A stretch of DNA of 64,000 bases from Rhytidiadelphus loreus (taxonomy: Eukaryota > Streptophyta > Bryopsida > Hypnales > Hylocomiaceae): positions 27,651,025 through 27,715,024 of the forward strand of contig OX344763.1 in NCBI GenBank assembly GCA_947034895.1, given 5' to 3'. This document shows, piece after piece, positions 27,970-40,168 of the stretch. Under the pieces are notes generated by a model that did no database searches, was not told where the DNA came from, and was given only the letters and a program-made list of their open reading frames with translations. The position numbers and the translations under genes are program-made. Numbering within the stretch: position 1 is the stretch's first letter; the number at the start of each line of letters is the position of its first letter.

Positions 27970-30841
27970 ATGGCACTGAAATTGCGGTTGCCGGAAAATT
28001 TCCGCGTCAGGACGTTCGGGTCATCACGCAACAGCCATGGTTTGGGGAAGTATTTGCCCGCGCCAGAGTCGGTCCAAGTCATTTCGGAGACTCGCTTAAT
28101 TGATTCAGTTGCTGGTCCATTTCCCCAATTTCCGTCGCTGTCTGAGGCCACTGTTGTCTCGGGGGTGCTTCCGGATCCAACACCTGAGATGAATGACGAC
28201 AAGGAGGACTTGAAGCCGAAGGCGCGCAAGAGAAGGAAAATTGCCCCATCCACTGTCACGAGGAGGTGGCAGGAAGTTTGGGCCTGCAAGTTTACATGGG
28301 CCGAAGGAGAGTTCGATGCTCCGGGTAATCTTACCGGAGTCATCTGCAAGAGTTGCAGCAGCGTCAGTGGCCGGAAGAAAATCATGGTTCCCAAAGGCGA
28401 CAACCTTGAGAAGCATGAGGGAAAGCGGGTATGTAAGTTCGATGGTGAGCCGTTTGCACATTTGAAGAAGGGCGATGCATACACAAAGCGGGATTGCAAA
28501 CATGTTCAATTCAACAAGCTCTGGGCGGGGCGACGATTGGTGGGTACTGTTGCGGATCAACTCGTTGCTGGTTTGGAGGGCAAAGCCAGCAGAAAGGGAG
28601 TACAATTCTCCACTTTATTTCAGGTTCTTAGTTCAGGTCGTCCTATGTGTGATTATGAACGACAACAACACTTACTAAGGCATCTTAAGCTTAAAAATGT
28701 ACCAAGGAAGCACTGGTCTGAAACATCTGCCTGGGAAATGAGTGAACATCTTCACGCTTGTGTCATGAATGCCTTGAAAGCTGTAGTTCAATCGGCTAGG
28801 TTTGTGTCAATTAGTGCTGATGAGGTCACTGCGGTGGACAATACTTTGTGGGTTGGGGTTCATGTTTATGCTGTTGAGTCTTGGGAGCGAGTCCCGCACC
28901 TGCTCCATCTTTCGTGTGTTTCTGATTGTAGGACTACAAATCACCTTACTGACGTGATTATGCATTCTCTACTTGGTGAAGGTGGTCTGACGCGGGAGGA
29001 AATTGCAAGAAAGCTTGTGTCCTTTGGGGCAGACGGAGTGAGCACTTTCCAGGGGCCTAAAACTGGTGTCTCCACCCAAATTCGAGAGAAGTGGGCTCCG
29101 TTCTGCCTCGGAGCTAGTTGTGCAAGTCATCGCCTGAATTTGGTAGTTGAGACTTTGTCTAACTATCCGATGGTGTCTCGTTTGGAGGCCCTCTGTCAAT
29201 CTCTGTATGCGTACTTCTGCTGTAGTCACAAACGGCACATCGAGTTGCAAAAACTGGCCGATCTCATGGAAACTAAGGGCTCCAAGATGTTGAGGAACGT
29301 TGAGACTCGTTGGATTTCTATGCGGAGTCCAGCCCAACGAATTATGTCTGAGTACAAGACCCTGATGGTGAAGATGGGGCTTGACATGTCTGGATCTGGT
29401 GGTGCCAAATCCACCGCTGCTGCAGCCACGAATTTTGACTACCTTGCCGACATTGAGGTCTTGCTATCTCTTTCTTGTTTTATTCCACTCTTGAATGTTG
29501 TCCACTGTCTGATTAAGCTTTCACAAGCTCGGGACATATTCATCTGTGACTTCTTGCAGTCTATCAAAGTGTGCCAGGCCGATTTGGCAAGGATGTTCGT
29601 AGATGAGTCTACGGCCTTCTCCACGCTTGAGTTTCACCGGTACCAGGAGGTGATTTCACTATCTTCAATTGAAATCCCTATGCAATGGAGTGAGACCCCT
29701 GGAGAGAGCGGTGCTTATCACCTGCTTTATAACTTCGGTTGTACCACTGCCTTTGCCCGTAGCCATTGCAAGTTGACCGGAAATCACATTTTCGTTATGG
29801 AGGAGGATTTTGTGCAGATCCAGGCCAACATACAGCGACAGTTCGCTGGTAGGTTTTGGCTTTTCGTTTTTACATTTTACATTTTTTTCATGTTACATTT
29901 TTTTTCTCTCACTTTATATTTTTTTGGTTTGGATTGTGTGGTGCTCATCAGGACTCCAACAACTCTACTGGATTGAGGTTATCCGTTTCTCTTCATCTTT
30001 TTTTCTCAATTTCTGGCTTGTAGGTCAATTGAGTGTCACGGCATTGTAAGTTGCTGTTCTTACCAAACTTTGCTGAATTCTTTGTTCTTTGTGTTGAATG
30101 ATTGTTTGGTTGGTGTGCTTTGGCTTCTACTGAATACCTTGCAATTTTGAGCTTGTAGTTAGTAGTCACTATTGTAGGAATGATGTATTCAACTTTGTTT
30201 GTTGGTTGTTTGGCTTGGCAGAGATCGCTCAGTCTCTTTGCGACGAGCTGGATAGGCGCTTCCCGCAGCAAGAGTTGCTCGATGCTTTCGGGATTATCTA
30301 CCCGCAGTATTGGCAACAGTCGGGGGCAGATGAAAGTTTCGTTCATCACTTAGCAGTCTTGAAATTTTTTTATTCTCATGCTATAGTTTTGAATGCAGGC
30401 CAGCCACTGCATGAAGGCGGTACCAGCTACACAGTACCTGAGTTCCTTTGCAGTTCAAATCTTGATAATCAGCAAGGCTTATTCAAAGTGACCATGAAGG
30501 CAAATTGTGAAGCTGCTTGCACTTCATCGTCCAATGTGAATCCGGTCATCTTGATGTGGTGGGGTTTGTCGCAATCACGGCACTTACAGAAATTGATTTC
30601 AGAATATTTCAAGGTTGCTGAAATCGGCTGTTGCTTGGTACTTGGTTCGGTGGAGGATGAGCGTTGTTTTTCCACGCTCAAGTTCTTGAAGTCGTGCCAC
30701 AGGAACCGTCTAGGCAAACACTTGCCACTCGTAGTTCGAATGTTTGGACAAAAGTATTACAGTTTGGAAAATTTTCCATACAAGGAAGCTATTCACTCAT
30801 GGAAGAGTGCCGTGAAGGTGGGTCGCCACGGGGATGTGTGA
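27970..30841 (+). CDS. hAT-family transposase-like protein (BED/TTF-type zinc finger, RNase H core, hAT C-terminal region)
   Basis: Two exons, 27970-29848 and 30222-30841, join in frame to 832 residues. A basic stretch KARKRRK (about residue 85) is followed by a zinc-finger-like module: ICKSC near 127 and a later LEKHEGKRVC. The catalytic-core candidates are the D of SADEV (about 281), the D of FGADGV (about 350) and the E of SVEDERCFSTL (about 770), which sits in a hAT C-terminal dimerisation-like segment. CASHRLNL (about 386) is the hAT-type C-x2-H motif. The overall design is like the ZNF862/DUF659-related hAT proteins. The family cuts and pastes DNA flanked by short inverted repeats; some members are domesticated host genes. 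The frame is undamaged and introns are conventional, so this copy is either recently active or kept by selection. The ATG at 27970 is the first in a Met-initiated frame; a further 33 open codons precede it without an ATG. Confidence 0.8.
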
Positions 30842-31086
30842 TTTCGGAAGAGCTTCAACAGTATCCTCCTCCTTCTGCACACCTTAGTTTTCATGAGATA
30901 AGGCCAGGATTTGGTCTCAATTTTGTTATTTTCCTTGACATTGGAGCTGATTGGGTGGACGTGCTTGGCAATGGGCGTGTCGAGCACATGATTTGCGGGG
31001 AGCATCATCAACTTCGGAGAGCATTGTTACTTTTTCAGTCTAACTTGTTTTTTAACGTGGCTTGTTTGTTTAGTGTTGTGCAGATC

Positions 31087-31151
31087 CACCAACACTGCAT
31101 TTTGGGCAGTCTTGCTATTTCAGCAAGAAGGGTTCGATTCCCTTGTTGGTG
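31087..31151 (+). ncRNA. tRNA-like cloverleaf
   Basis: The 65 bases can form a 7-bp acceptor-like stem (CACCAAC with GTTGGTG), a 5-bp anticodon-like stem (CTTGC/GCAAG) with a 7-base loop TATTTCA, and a perfect T arm AAGGG-TTCGATT-CCCTT that contains the internal promoter B-box GGTTCGATTCC. A small ACTGC/GCAGT hairpin sits where a D arm would be. It lacks U33, has no variable loop and a poor A box, so it is more likely a tRNA-derived relic or a tRNA-like structure than a working tRNA gene. Confidence 0.35.
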
Positions 31152-31694
31152 ACATTTTGTATTATCACTTGTTTGAATCCATGTATGTTGTGCAAATTTT
31201 GTACACATTTCATATCTGGAGTTTGTTTCATGTCTTTTGTTGTTTATTTTGCCTTGTTATTTGAATTTGTTTGTCATTGTCTTGTTTTTGGTTCTTATCT
31301 TTGTGCAAGAATTTCTGTATGTTCTATATGTTGTATATATGATTGTGTATGTTGTGCAAAGATTTGTGTATGTTGTGCAAGCTTAAAGTTGTTTGTTATA
31401 TCAATAAAAGAGCAACAATATTGAAGGAAGTAAAGCACTCTCACAATTCGCCATTTTCATACAATTTCCACCACCAATTAGCAATGACACGCATTAAACT
31501 TACAGATTTTAGTTCTATTCATTAACCTCACATTTGGAGAATTCGCAAGTAGTATTTTACCAAAAATATTCAAATGTATTCAAAATGCCAGCACTTCTTT
31601 GCAAATTTATGATGGCAGTTTTACTGCTAAAACTTTATTTTGCAGAAGTACCCCCCCAGTACACAGACTTCTAGCTTTCTCGCAAAATACGGTA

Positions 31695-32216
31695 TACGTA
31701 TTCTGGGATCGCTGATGCCTATACCTTGTTCAATTTTGAGTGTTGCCTAAATAGTAGTCTTATAACCTAGTTACTCAATGTGAAAAAAAACCCATTTTCT
31801 TCATTTTGAACACATATATCTCATAACTTAAGTGGTCAAAGTTTTTGAAATTTCTTCTACAAATTCCCATACTAGTTGAGTGCAAGATACTATAGTTAGA
31901 TATGCAAAAGAAATTAAAAAAAATTAAAAACCTTGAAGTTTTTTGCACTTGGCAATAGAAATAGTAGTATTGAGTGTTTTTTGATTCAAAAAAGGTCTAG
32001 GTATTCTAGGGATTAGCACTCAAATTTCTATGGGGAACCATAACTAGGATGTTGTACTTAATTAACTCCTAGAATGCAAATTATATACTAAAATATAATA
32101 AGATACACACCATTGAATCAATAATTCAACAATTTGCATCTTTCAATTGCATGTTATTTTAACATCTAAACCCTATTTTGTCCAAATATGGTACCCTACT
32201 ACCCTATAGGTAGAAT
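31695..32216. other. gene-free AT-rich DNA
   Basis: No gene or structured repeat seen in this interval between the hAT element and the next MITE. Confidence 0.4.
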
Positions 32217-32556
32217 CACTATAACAAAACAAGGTAAAATAAAACCACACTCAAAATTGACTGCAGTTTTTTTTGCCATGATTTTGTGAAGGCCCACTAC
32301 GTGCACAATCAACTTCTTTTGCAATTTTCAAGTGCAATTTTTTAAAAATATTTCAGGGCATGTGATATATTGTTGAAAAGGTATTTTCAAGACCTTTCTA
32401 ACGGTATATTACACGCCTTCAAATTTCCAAAAATTTCAGTCATAAATTGCAAAAGAAGTTACAAGCCTATTACATGTGCATGCACAAAATCGTGGCAAAA
32501 TAAACTTCACTCAAAATCGAGTTTTAAATTTTTTTTTACCATATTTTGTTATAGTG
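32217..32556. mobile_element. 340-bp CACTA-like MITE
   Basis: Ends are CACTATAACAAAA and the inverted TTTTGTTATAGTG, with AAT on both sides (32214-32216 and 32557-32559). Longer subterminal similarity between the arms includes GGTAAAA, TTTTGCCA and GATTTTGTG. It has no coding capacity. Confidence 0.85.
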
Positions 32557-33241
32557 AATATGTAACCATTTTGTAGCTTCTCAACCATGTAGGGGGGTCA
32601 ATACTGATCCAAATTGGGAGCGTCATCAAAAGTCATTGGATCCAATTCATCTTGAAAACAAACTTTTGTCACTACCATACACCTCCATTTATTTCCTTCC
32701 TACTTCCAATTCAGACCCCTAAAACATGTTGCAACCAACCCTTTTTTTTTTACTTTTTGAGAAAGTGCTGGGATGGCAATCACTTAAAATTTGGTGAAGC
32801 ATTGTAATTCTACATTCATCCATCTTTTGGAACAACAAACACTTTTCAATCATATTCATGCACTTTTTCATCCAAATTTGGTGATTTCATCTTCATTTTT
32901 AATAGAAATGAAATTTTTGGGGCGAAAAAAGATTACTTCTAATTGGTGGTGAAAAGTAGACATATATTTTGAAATGGTGCAATCTGGTCCCATGGTGAAA
33001 AAACAAACAAACAATCTGGTTGCAACCCCAATTAAGCTTCGTAGACGGTGAGTGGGAGAAGAACCGGCACGCTGAAGTGGCAAAGCCACGTGTTGGAGCG
33101 GTGGACGTCGGCCCTCACTTGGCTGGTCGGTCTGCTGGCTCTTCGAACATCTGCGGCGTCCGGAGCTGCTGTCGCAAGTCCCGTCCCTTTTCGCAGATTT
33201 CCCAACTTCCTCCCCTCCCCTGACTGCCTGTGCGAGACCCT
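32557..33241. other. intergenic region upstream of the next gene
   Basis: AT-rich to about 33000, then GC-rich approaching the start codon at 33242. The GC-rich 200 bases are probably the promoter and 5' untranslated region. No separate gene supported. Confidence 0.4.
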
Positions 33242-36200
33242 ATGAGCTCCGACCTGGACCTTGGCGCTTCCTCAGATCCCGAGCCCGAGCTTACCCGATC
33301 CACCGACGCCATCGCCATGGCGGACGCGCAGCACGAAGAGAAGGAGAAGAAGAAGAAGGCCGCCGCAGCAGCAGCAGCAGTCGAATTCGACGGAGACGAA
33401 CCCGAACCCGAAGACGAAGGCGAAGACGACGGCCGCGGGGAGATTCCGGAGGCAACGCCGTGGCTGCATCCCCCGCAATCCTCCCCCTCGGAGATCACAA
33501 ACGATAACGATGAGTCTTCGGATCTTCTACTTGTACGTATGCTTCCCTCTCCACCATGTGAAATATTGTCGCCATGTTGATGGATGGATCTATGGATGTA
33601 CGTCAGGGTCGATGTTCCACAACAGGGAAGCTTGGGTTCGCCTCGTCGCCGCACGTTCAGATACTTGCGAGGCTTGATAGGATGACCTAAATGGCTTCGC
33701 TTGGGTCGCTGGAACAACTTCTTGGCGCTTGTACGTGGAGCACATTGGTGCTGAAACGGAAGACATGAAATTGGGTCTTCACATTTGTGCACATTCTTGA
33801 AGGTGGAGTAAAAAGAAATCGCGACAGGGTTTGGGTCACTTCAGTTTCTCATAAAATGTTTAGGAGCGGATCATTCTCGTGAAACAACAGCTTGTCAAAT
33901 TTTTCCTTGTCAAATTTTCAATGTTTGTGGACTTGGCTAGTTGGCTAGCTGATCCTTAAGGTTGAATTGAAACTCTGGCATGCTCTTGTGTTTATGTCCC
34001 GACGTTGTGATAATTGAGCTTTAAAAAGGCTCAAGCGTAGCATGCTGTAATATTGCTCATTGTGATAAAGGTTATTCTCCCACCCTAGGGCAATCTTGTT
34101 TTTCCTCGCATTAAATCGTTAGCTCTGGATAAGATATTACTTGAAGAGTACAACATCCATATTGTGTGCAGAGACCTTTTTCTCCGGAGATAAATAGTTG
34201 CGTGAACTTTGATCAGAATATGTATGCAATCAAAAACAGGCTGGCGTAGTCTCGTTCCACTCCGTATTTTCTAATTTGTCGATTCAAATTCTCAAAATCG
34301 AATACATAGGGTGCAGTAGGCTGCCCTCATGATGTTTGATTGGTTTTTTTATCATTTGTTTATTGCCCAATTAGAGTGCATCGATAATGCAGCTCATGAC
34401 CTTGATGTTTTGCCCAGGACACAGACGTGCAAGTTGATGCTCTAGAAGGTGATGGCCCATTCGTGTTTGTAAGTCTTCATCTCAATGCTTTTTGTGTATG
34501 GCATCACTTCAGTGTCCTACGTGTGATTGTAATATCTTAAATTGTGTCGCATAGAGATTGACCTATGCTTGCTATGATGTTTAGGATCGGGATGTGGACG
34601 TTAAGGTATGCGTTCCTAAGGAAGCTCATGACTTGAGAGCTCTTGTAAGTACTACTTCCTTGCATACTACAAGCTTGAATGTTTGATGTTTCTTGGTGAA
34701 TAATAAGACTATAATTGAACAATTTGATCCAATGCAACATAGAACAACCTAGAGAGATTAACATAATGCAAGTTCATCGTCCTTGTGAGGAATTTCAATT
34801 ACTGACAACTTGTATAGCCACAAAGTTGAGGTCCTTTTAATTATCCCCTTGGCATATGCAGGCGACAACTGGAAACAAGATGAGTGATAGAAAAAAAAAA
34901 AAACCAAATTTTTGTGTAAGTAATTCTGTTAGTTTGCTGTGACATGTGTTGTGTGATATGCTCTTGCTCCTAATATCTTGCATACGGTTTCTTGGGGTTT
35001 GAATTGAGCATCTCTTGGTTGCGAAGACCCGCATAATGTTTTAGTGTATTGTACTCATTTAGGTATATTTAACTACTTCAATATATATGTGCGCAAACTT
35101 AGATTTAGTGCTTTTTACCCATTCTTGGATGTCGTAGTAGCAAGTAGCACAATTCTCAAATCTGGAATAATTATTAGTTGGCCGCTTTTGCTGATTTTAC
35201 AAGCAATTGGCAGTCTGTGGATGTAGTAGGCCCAGATGGTGTTAAGAAGAGGTTTGCACCAGGAACAAAAGCTGCTTTTGCTGTTGAAAGATTCAACTGT
35301 CAGCTTAAGGATCCAGCTTTGCCAGTGGTGTGCATAGTGGCCTGCAAAGATGGTGAAGACCCTATTGAGTTTGGCCCTGATATCGAGCTTGTTTCTTATG
35401 ATGATTCCTGGACATTAAAGACCTTACGAGAAGGTACTGGAGGAATCTTCAATACCCTATGTCATGTTAGGATGTGGCCTTCAGCATTGGATGGGTTTCT
35501 TGTAAATTTTTGTCTTGCTTGAATTTTTAGGCGAAAAGGATGCATATGATGAGGTGGTGTTCAGTTGTAGGGGCTTGTGAACTTTATGATCCTTGTCTAT
35601 AGGTCCAAGTTTTCTTGTTTTCTTTCTCCCCCGAACTGCTCTCTTTTCGCAATCCTTGAGGGTGGTTCTCATGCCATACCACCATCATTCTATAGAGCCT
35701 AAAGGAGGATATGTGAAACGGAAAAGGCGGCATAGCGAGTGACCTAATATGAAAGTTAGCAAATTATTAAAAGGTGTGCCTCTTTTTCATGTAGATGCAC
35801 CCAAGCAACATTGAGGATGCCACTTAACATTCCTTGTGTAGTAATTTTAGATTATGATAGATTCTCGTATTTGTATGCCATCGACAGTCACCAAAATGAG
35901 CGTTGTTTTGCCAAGGCGATTTCATATGTCATACTATATTCATAGCATTTAAAAGGTGACTTTTGTAGGAGTACATATGCATAGAGGCAATAATTGGTTG
36001 TTTGGCCTCCAGATGTTTCCCTTACAGCATTTCTCGACATGTCTGGAATCGTATCTCTTGCAGCATGTTTTAGTATAAACCAAAGTTCATAAATTCCTTA
36101 TTGGTCAGAAATTTCGAATGATGATTAAAACGCATTCATCTCATTTTTATGTTTTGGGTAGCAGTTGTTCAATATGTTAGTGGAAAACCTGTGAACGAGG

Positions 36201-37301
36201 ATCCAGTACACAAAATGAAGGACGCAATCAAAGAAGGCACTACTCGAGCGTTTTCTTCTCTGAAACCTGTCACGAAAGTGCCAGGGGTCATCTTTGGTTC
36301 AGGTCAGCTACACAATATTGCAAATATTTTCGAACCTTTGAATTGTCACTTCATCCTTGTAGATGTGGAACCTGCTGTACGCATGAATGGAGTTGGTTTA
36401 AACTTTATGAGAACTGTGAGAGTTTTTTGTGAGTCTGGTAGGAGGTTTTAGAAATTGAAGTAATGCATTCTAATTGCAAACTATCATGTGTCTGTAACAA
36501 CTTTTTGTAGTTTCTTTTTGTCCTCATAGAAAATCCTTTGTGTCACTTAGAACTTTAAAAAAAATATATTTTGTCCTACAAGCATCTTCAATTGGTGTTT
36601 GTTGGGCGGTAGATAATCTTAGTCAAACCCTGTAATTCTCGTACAGTTCCACGAGCTTGCAGTGACCGTGATGGTTGTATCTTTATTCTAGTGTGCACCT
36701 TGTTATTACTAGTATTTGTCAGTTTTCCTTCGTCTGTATATTGAGGATATTTACATGTTTGTTGGTATGCTGAATAGTGGTGATATTTTCTGTGAGCAGA
36801 GTCGGCAAACACCAAACACATTGAGCCCAACAAGTCCACCGCGAAGAGTATAGAAGATGTGGATCCATTTCTTTACTTTGGCGTCAAGGTGAACACTTCG
36901 AGCAAATCTTCCTCACATTCCTTGATTCCCTTCATTGTTAATGACCTTGTTTCTAGTACTTCTTCATTTTGTCATGCTTGCTTGTTCTTCCCAGATGCTT
37001 TTCCGGAAGGCATCATGTAGCATTCTCGGGAGCTTACAACGGATGGAATGTTTTTTTTGTTTTCATTCTCAGTAATTTCCTTCCGTTTATGAGGCCTTGA
37101 TTTACACTGTTGATTTCGCAGAACTGGGAGGATTTATATCCAGGTGGCAAGCTGCCTGAAGGGGGCCCTCAAGATTGCTCACCTTCTTATATTGGAAAAG
37201 TGATTCTGATGTTCATCTTTGTGTTTGCGTTTGCTGGAGGCTTGAGCTATATGTTAGAACGAATGCCTGATCCTACTGATCCTACGCGACCTTTCTATTA
37301 G
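33242..37301 (+). CDS. unrecognised acidic protein with a C-terminal membrane segment
   Basis: Eight exons join in frame to about 373 residues: 33242-33532, 34418-34468, 34585-34644, 34861-34914, 35178-35433, 36162-36302, 36800-36888 and 37122-37301. The first exon is low-complexity and acidic, with KKKK, a run of seven alanines and EPEPEDEGEDD. The middle part (TSNWQSVDVVGPDGVKKRF to SLKPVTKVPGVIFGSG) looks like a folded domain, with VVCIVACKDGEDPIEFGPD as a likely conserved stretch. The last exon has NWEDLYPGGKLPEGGP and then one hydrophobic segment (VILMFIFVFAFAGGLSYML) 15 residues before the end, the pattern of a tail-anchored protein whose bulk faces the cytosol or stroma. I do not recognise the family. 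Small exons 2-4 are inferred from splice sites and phase and are the least certain. The poly-A run in exon 4 encodes lysines. Confidence 0.7.
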
Positions 37302-38610
37302 TTTATTCATGATTGGTCAATAGTTGAGTTGGTTTATGAGCTTCAGGATTCTCCACGTTTGTAGAAGTGACGAATTAATGCATTTATTTTAAAGTTGACT
37401 GTATAGAAATTATCATTCTTAGTTTTCAAGCAGGACCTTGTAGTGCAATTTCAGGGCTATGATGCTTCTGTAAGTAGGATAGATAGGTCATGTGGGACTC
37501 AACTTGTCAAACTTGTATGATTTCAACTCTTGTACATTGAGACAAACTTTGTCGTTACAATTTTTGGCTTCTTGTTAATCCATTCCCACGAAGACAATGA
37601 AGGTTGAGAACCAAATTCATGTGTCAGCTTCGTAACTGTTGCAGTTGGAGGCCGGAACGGTTCATAATCAGGTTTATTTACCAGGGAATTGCACTTTAGT
37701 GGCAGATATCCACGGCGGTGATCTGCACATTGAGGAAGATGTGAGCTTGCTTCACGATTTTCAGGAAGTCACCACGTCATTCTTCTGTTATGGTAGCCGC
37801 AACTCAATTTTCAGTTCGATTTGCACGTGACCTTTTCAGAGGCATGACGTTTTGAGGGAGCAAATACGTCTCGATTAATTCTTGAAGAGAAGAAACACAA
37901 ACAGGACAGTCGGCCTGTGCTGTGCAAGCCTCAGCTGGGTAGCGTATGCCCTTAACTTCACCGGGAATACTGCGTTTTAATCTCAGTGGTTTGAAATGTC
38001 TACCAAGCAGCTCTGGACTGCTGGGCAACCTAAATGTCTGCGTTATCATCAGACGCAGTTGTACCCCTTGGTACCATTCTGTGAGTTGCAGTGCAAGAAT
38101 ATTTTGGAAAAACATTGTGCTGTTGTACGAGTGCTACAGACATTGTAATACGGAGTAATAAAGATGATCACAAAGCTGAGTTGGCGATTGGAACTGTTGG
38201 CTGACGAGGCATTGCATTCGGCGTTGTCGGGAGAGCGGAGCAGCCACACTGGTTCAATTCCTTCACTCTCAGACATGGATCGGCTCCTCCTTGGCTTGGA
38301 ATCCAGACAGGCCAGCTGCTCTACCCCCAGTAAATGTCTTGGACTCACCGGCCGGCGTCATGGTTCAATTCTTGCAGCAGGTTCACCTCTTGCACACGGC
38401 TTGCCTTGTTTTGCTGTCTCGGTGTGGCCTGTGAATTACGAGAGTTCGTTTCTTTCCGAAGATCGCTGTTTACCTGCAAATATATGAATTCTGTCGATTA
38501 TTTCTGGGCTTCGTGATCAAGCGGGGACCAATTCTCGGCTTAGACTGCGCCTCTTGTGAATTCTATCCGTACAGATGAGCTTCTGATGGCATTTCACCTG
38601 GTATTGGCAG
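37302..38610. other. intergenic region, possible first exon of the next gene
   Basis: The first part is the 3' flank of the tail-anchored protein gene. From 38164 an ATG opens a frame starting MITKLSWRLELLADEAL that could be the first exon of the dehydratase gene at 38611, but I could not find a donor that joins it in phase. An open stretch at 37639-37790 (LPGNCTLVADIHGGDLHIEED) may also be coding. Neither is settled. Confidence 0.35.
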
Positions 38611-39420
38611 TTATCCGAGGACGAATGTAAAGAATTGATGAGAGATTTTCCATTATGGGACTTGGCTCCTGACTCGACAAGCATATCGAGGACCTTCGTA
38701 GCCAAAAACTTCGCTGAGGGTATTTGAAAGTCAATGGTCGTAGTTGAGTTTCGAGGTTCTACTCGTCCTGTTTCAAAATTTGACAATGTTTCACAATCTT
38801 CCCGCAGAGCTGCTTTTACAAGCTAAGCAGTGCAGCTATATTGATCACAGGACGTTCTTTTATGACTTGCTTATTGTTCTTACGATTCCGTAGTTTCTTT
38901 TGCTAGCGTAGTGCGTGCCCTAATCTGCATCATCTGAGGCTGCGTTGCAGCTTCCTCTTTCTCATACTTAACAGTTTTTTTACTCTTACTAAGTTGACCA
39001 TAGAAGTCTACTCCCTCCCAGATCTCAGTTCTGAGGATCATTGCACTTGTCTATAGGTATGAAGTTCTTCAACCACGTTGCAATGCTGACTGATGTGGAA
39101 GGTGGTCATTATCCTGTAAGAGTGCTTATCCATTCTCAAGTGCGCATTCTATGTAACTTTTTTTCAGAAATACCGTTTAGTCTATGAACTTGGAATTGAT
39201 GGTTTCAATAATAAGAACGCTGACTCATCTGCTTCGAGGTACGCATAACCTGCGAGTCTGGCCAGGATTTGCACTTGACAGACTCTCGCACTGTGAATTT
39301 GGTATTATCCACTCGTGCGGTGAAAGGTTTAACCATCCAGGACTTTAATCTAGCTAGCCAGATTGACAAGAAAGACGTGGAGTACTCTTCGAAATGGCTG
39401 AAGGAGAACCCACAAGTGTA
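38611..39420 (+). CDS. pterin-4a-carbinolamine dehydratase/DCoH-like domain, copy 1 (5' end unresolved)
   Basis: Three exons are clear: 38611-38719, 39057-39115 and 39266-39420. They encode the whole PCD fold: LSEDECKELMRDFPLW, then ISRTFVAKNFAEG, KFFNHVAMLTDVEGGHYPD, LHLTDSRTVNLVLSTR and LTIQDFNLASQIDKKD, ending KENPQV and a TAA stop. Exon phases agree and match those of copy 2. PCD enzymes dehydrate 4a-hydroxytetrahydropterin; the animal member DCoH also binds the transcription factor HNF1. The usual active-site HHP is HYP here and the later active-site histidine (human LSTH) is LSTR, so catalysis is doubtful. The N-terminal exon was not found; candidates lie from 38164. An alternative is that this domain is spliced to copy 2 to form a double-domain protein. 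Confidence 0.75.
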
Positions 39421-40168
39421 AGCTTCTTGGACCCCAATAGGACTAAGCATTCATGGTTATAAAAATAACCAATTTGATTGATCATATTTTGAAATTATAA
39501 TTCAGATAGGGTCATATCACAAGAACCAGTGAAGAATTCTGTATGTGATGGTTGAAAGGAAATAAAAATTGGACAAAAGATAATCCCCATTTGACCCATT
39601 TCAAGACTCCTAAACAAACACATAAGGCCCAACTTGGGCTTCTTGGTCCTTTGGGGGTTAGTTTTCTCTGCACTGCATTCGGTGAATTTTTACAGCATTA
39701 GTTCTTGTTTGTAGATTCAGCACGTCTAGTAGATGAGCGTATTTGTAGAATGACTTTCACTGGATCAATGTTGAATTGTAGGATGCTGTCAAGCGACGGG
39801 TATTGTGGTTGACTTTATAGTACGACAAGCATTGTTACCCTGAATAGATATTCAGATAATGCACATTATTAATTTCCCGGGCGTCTAATAATTAAAATTT
39901 GTCTAACTTGCAGGATTAGAATATTATTGAACCAGGATCATGATACGACAGGTTCGACATGCAAGCCTTGTAGCTCATAAAAACAATGACGAGCTGTGAG
40001 TTTTGCACTTCATTGAGTAGCAATGAAACTCAATCTTTAACTACTGGATGAGAGGACTCGAGTGTTCTGTCTGATGACGTTATATTGCATCGGTGATTTT
40101 GCTTGGCTTTTCTTTAACTCTAGAGTTTTTCGCTCATCTGTGGTGACGATATCTTTTTCTATGTAGAC
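39421..40168. other. spacer between the two dehydratase-like genes
   Basis: Either the promoter of the second gene or, if the two domains belong to one transcript, an intron ending at the acceptor TATGTAG at 40160-40166. No exon in it is convincing. Confidence 0.35.

Larger units (their letters stand above)
26596..31694. mobile_element. candidate hAT-type transposon, tentative boundaries
   Basis: TACCGTATCTTACCAG at 26596 and, on the opposite strand, TACCGTATTTTGCGAG ending at 31694 form a terminal inverted repeat of about 16-20 bp with a few mismatches, enclosing the hAT-like gene. hAT elements make 8-bp target duplications; I could not see one outside these repeats, so the boundaries are uncertain. 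About 1.4 kb of noncoding DNA lies 5' of the gene and 0.85 kb 3'. Confidence 0.45.

Noticed and set aside
27630..28605. Minus-strand frames of 289 and 166 codons opposite the hAT gene
   Set aside because: They are antisense to a well-supported transposase coding exon and are explained by its codon bias.
30664..31152. 162-codon frame downstream of the hAT stop as an extra exon
   Set aside because: It overlaps the transposase exon out of frame and then runs through the 3' region with no domain; the hAT C-terminal segment is already complete.
37804..38115. Minus-strand 103-codon frame with CPVC, possibly a RING-like remnant
   Set aside because: Only one Cys pair is present, and the surrounding sequence gives no further zinc ligands or exon support.
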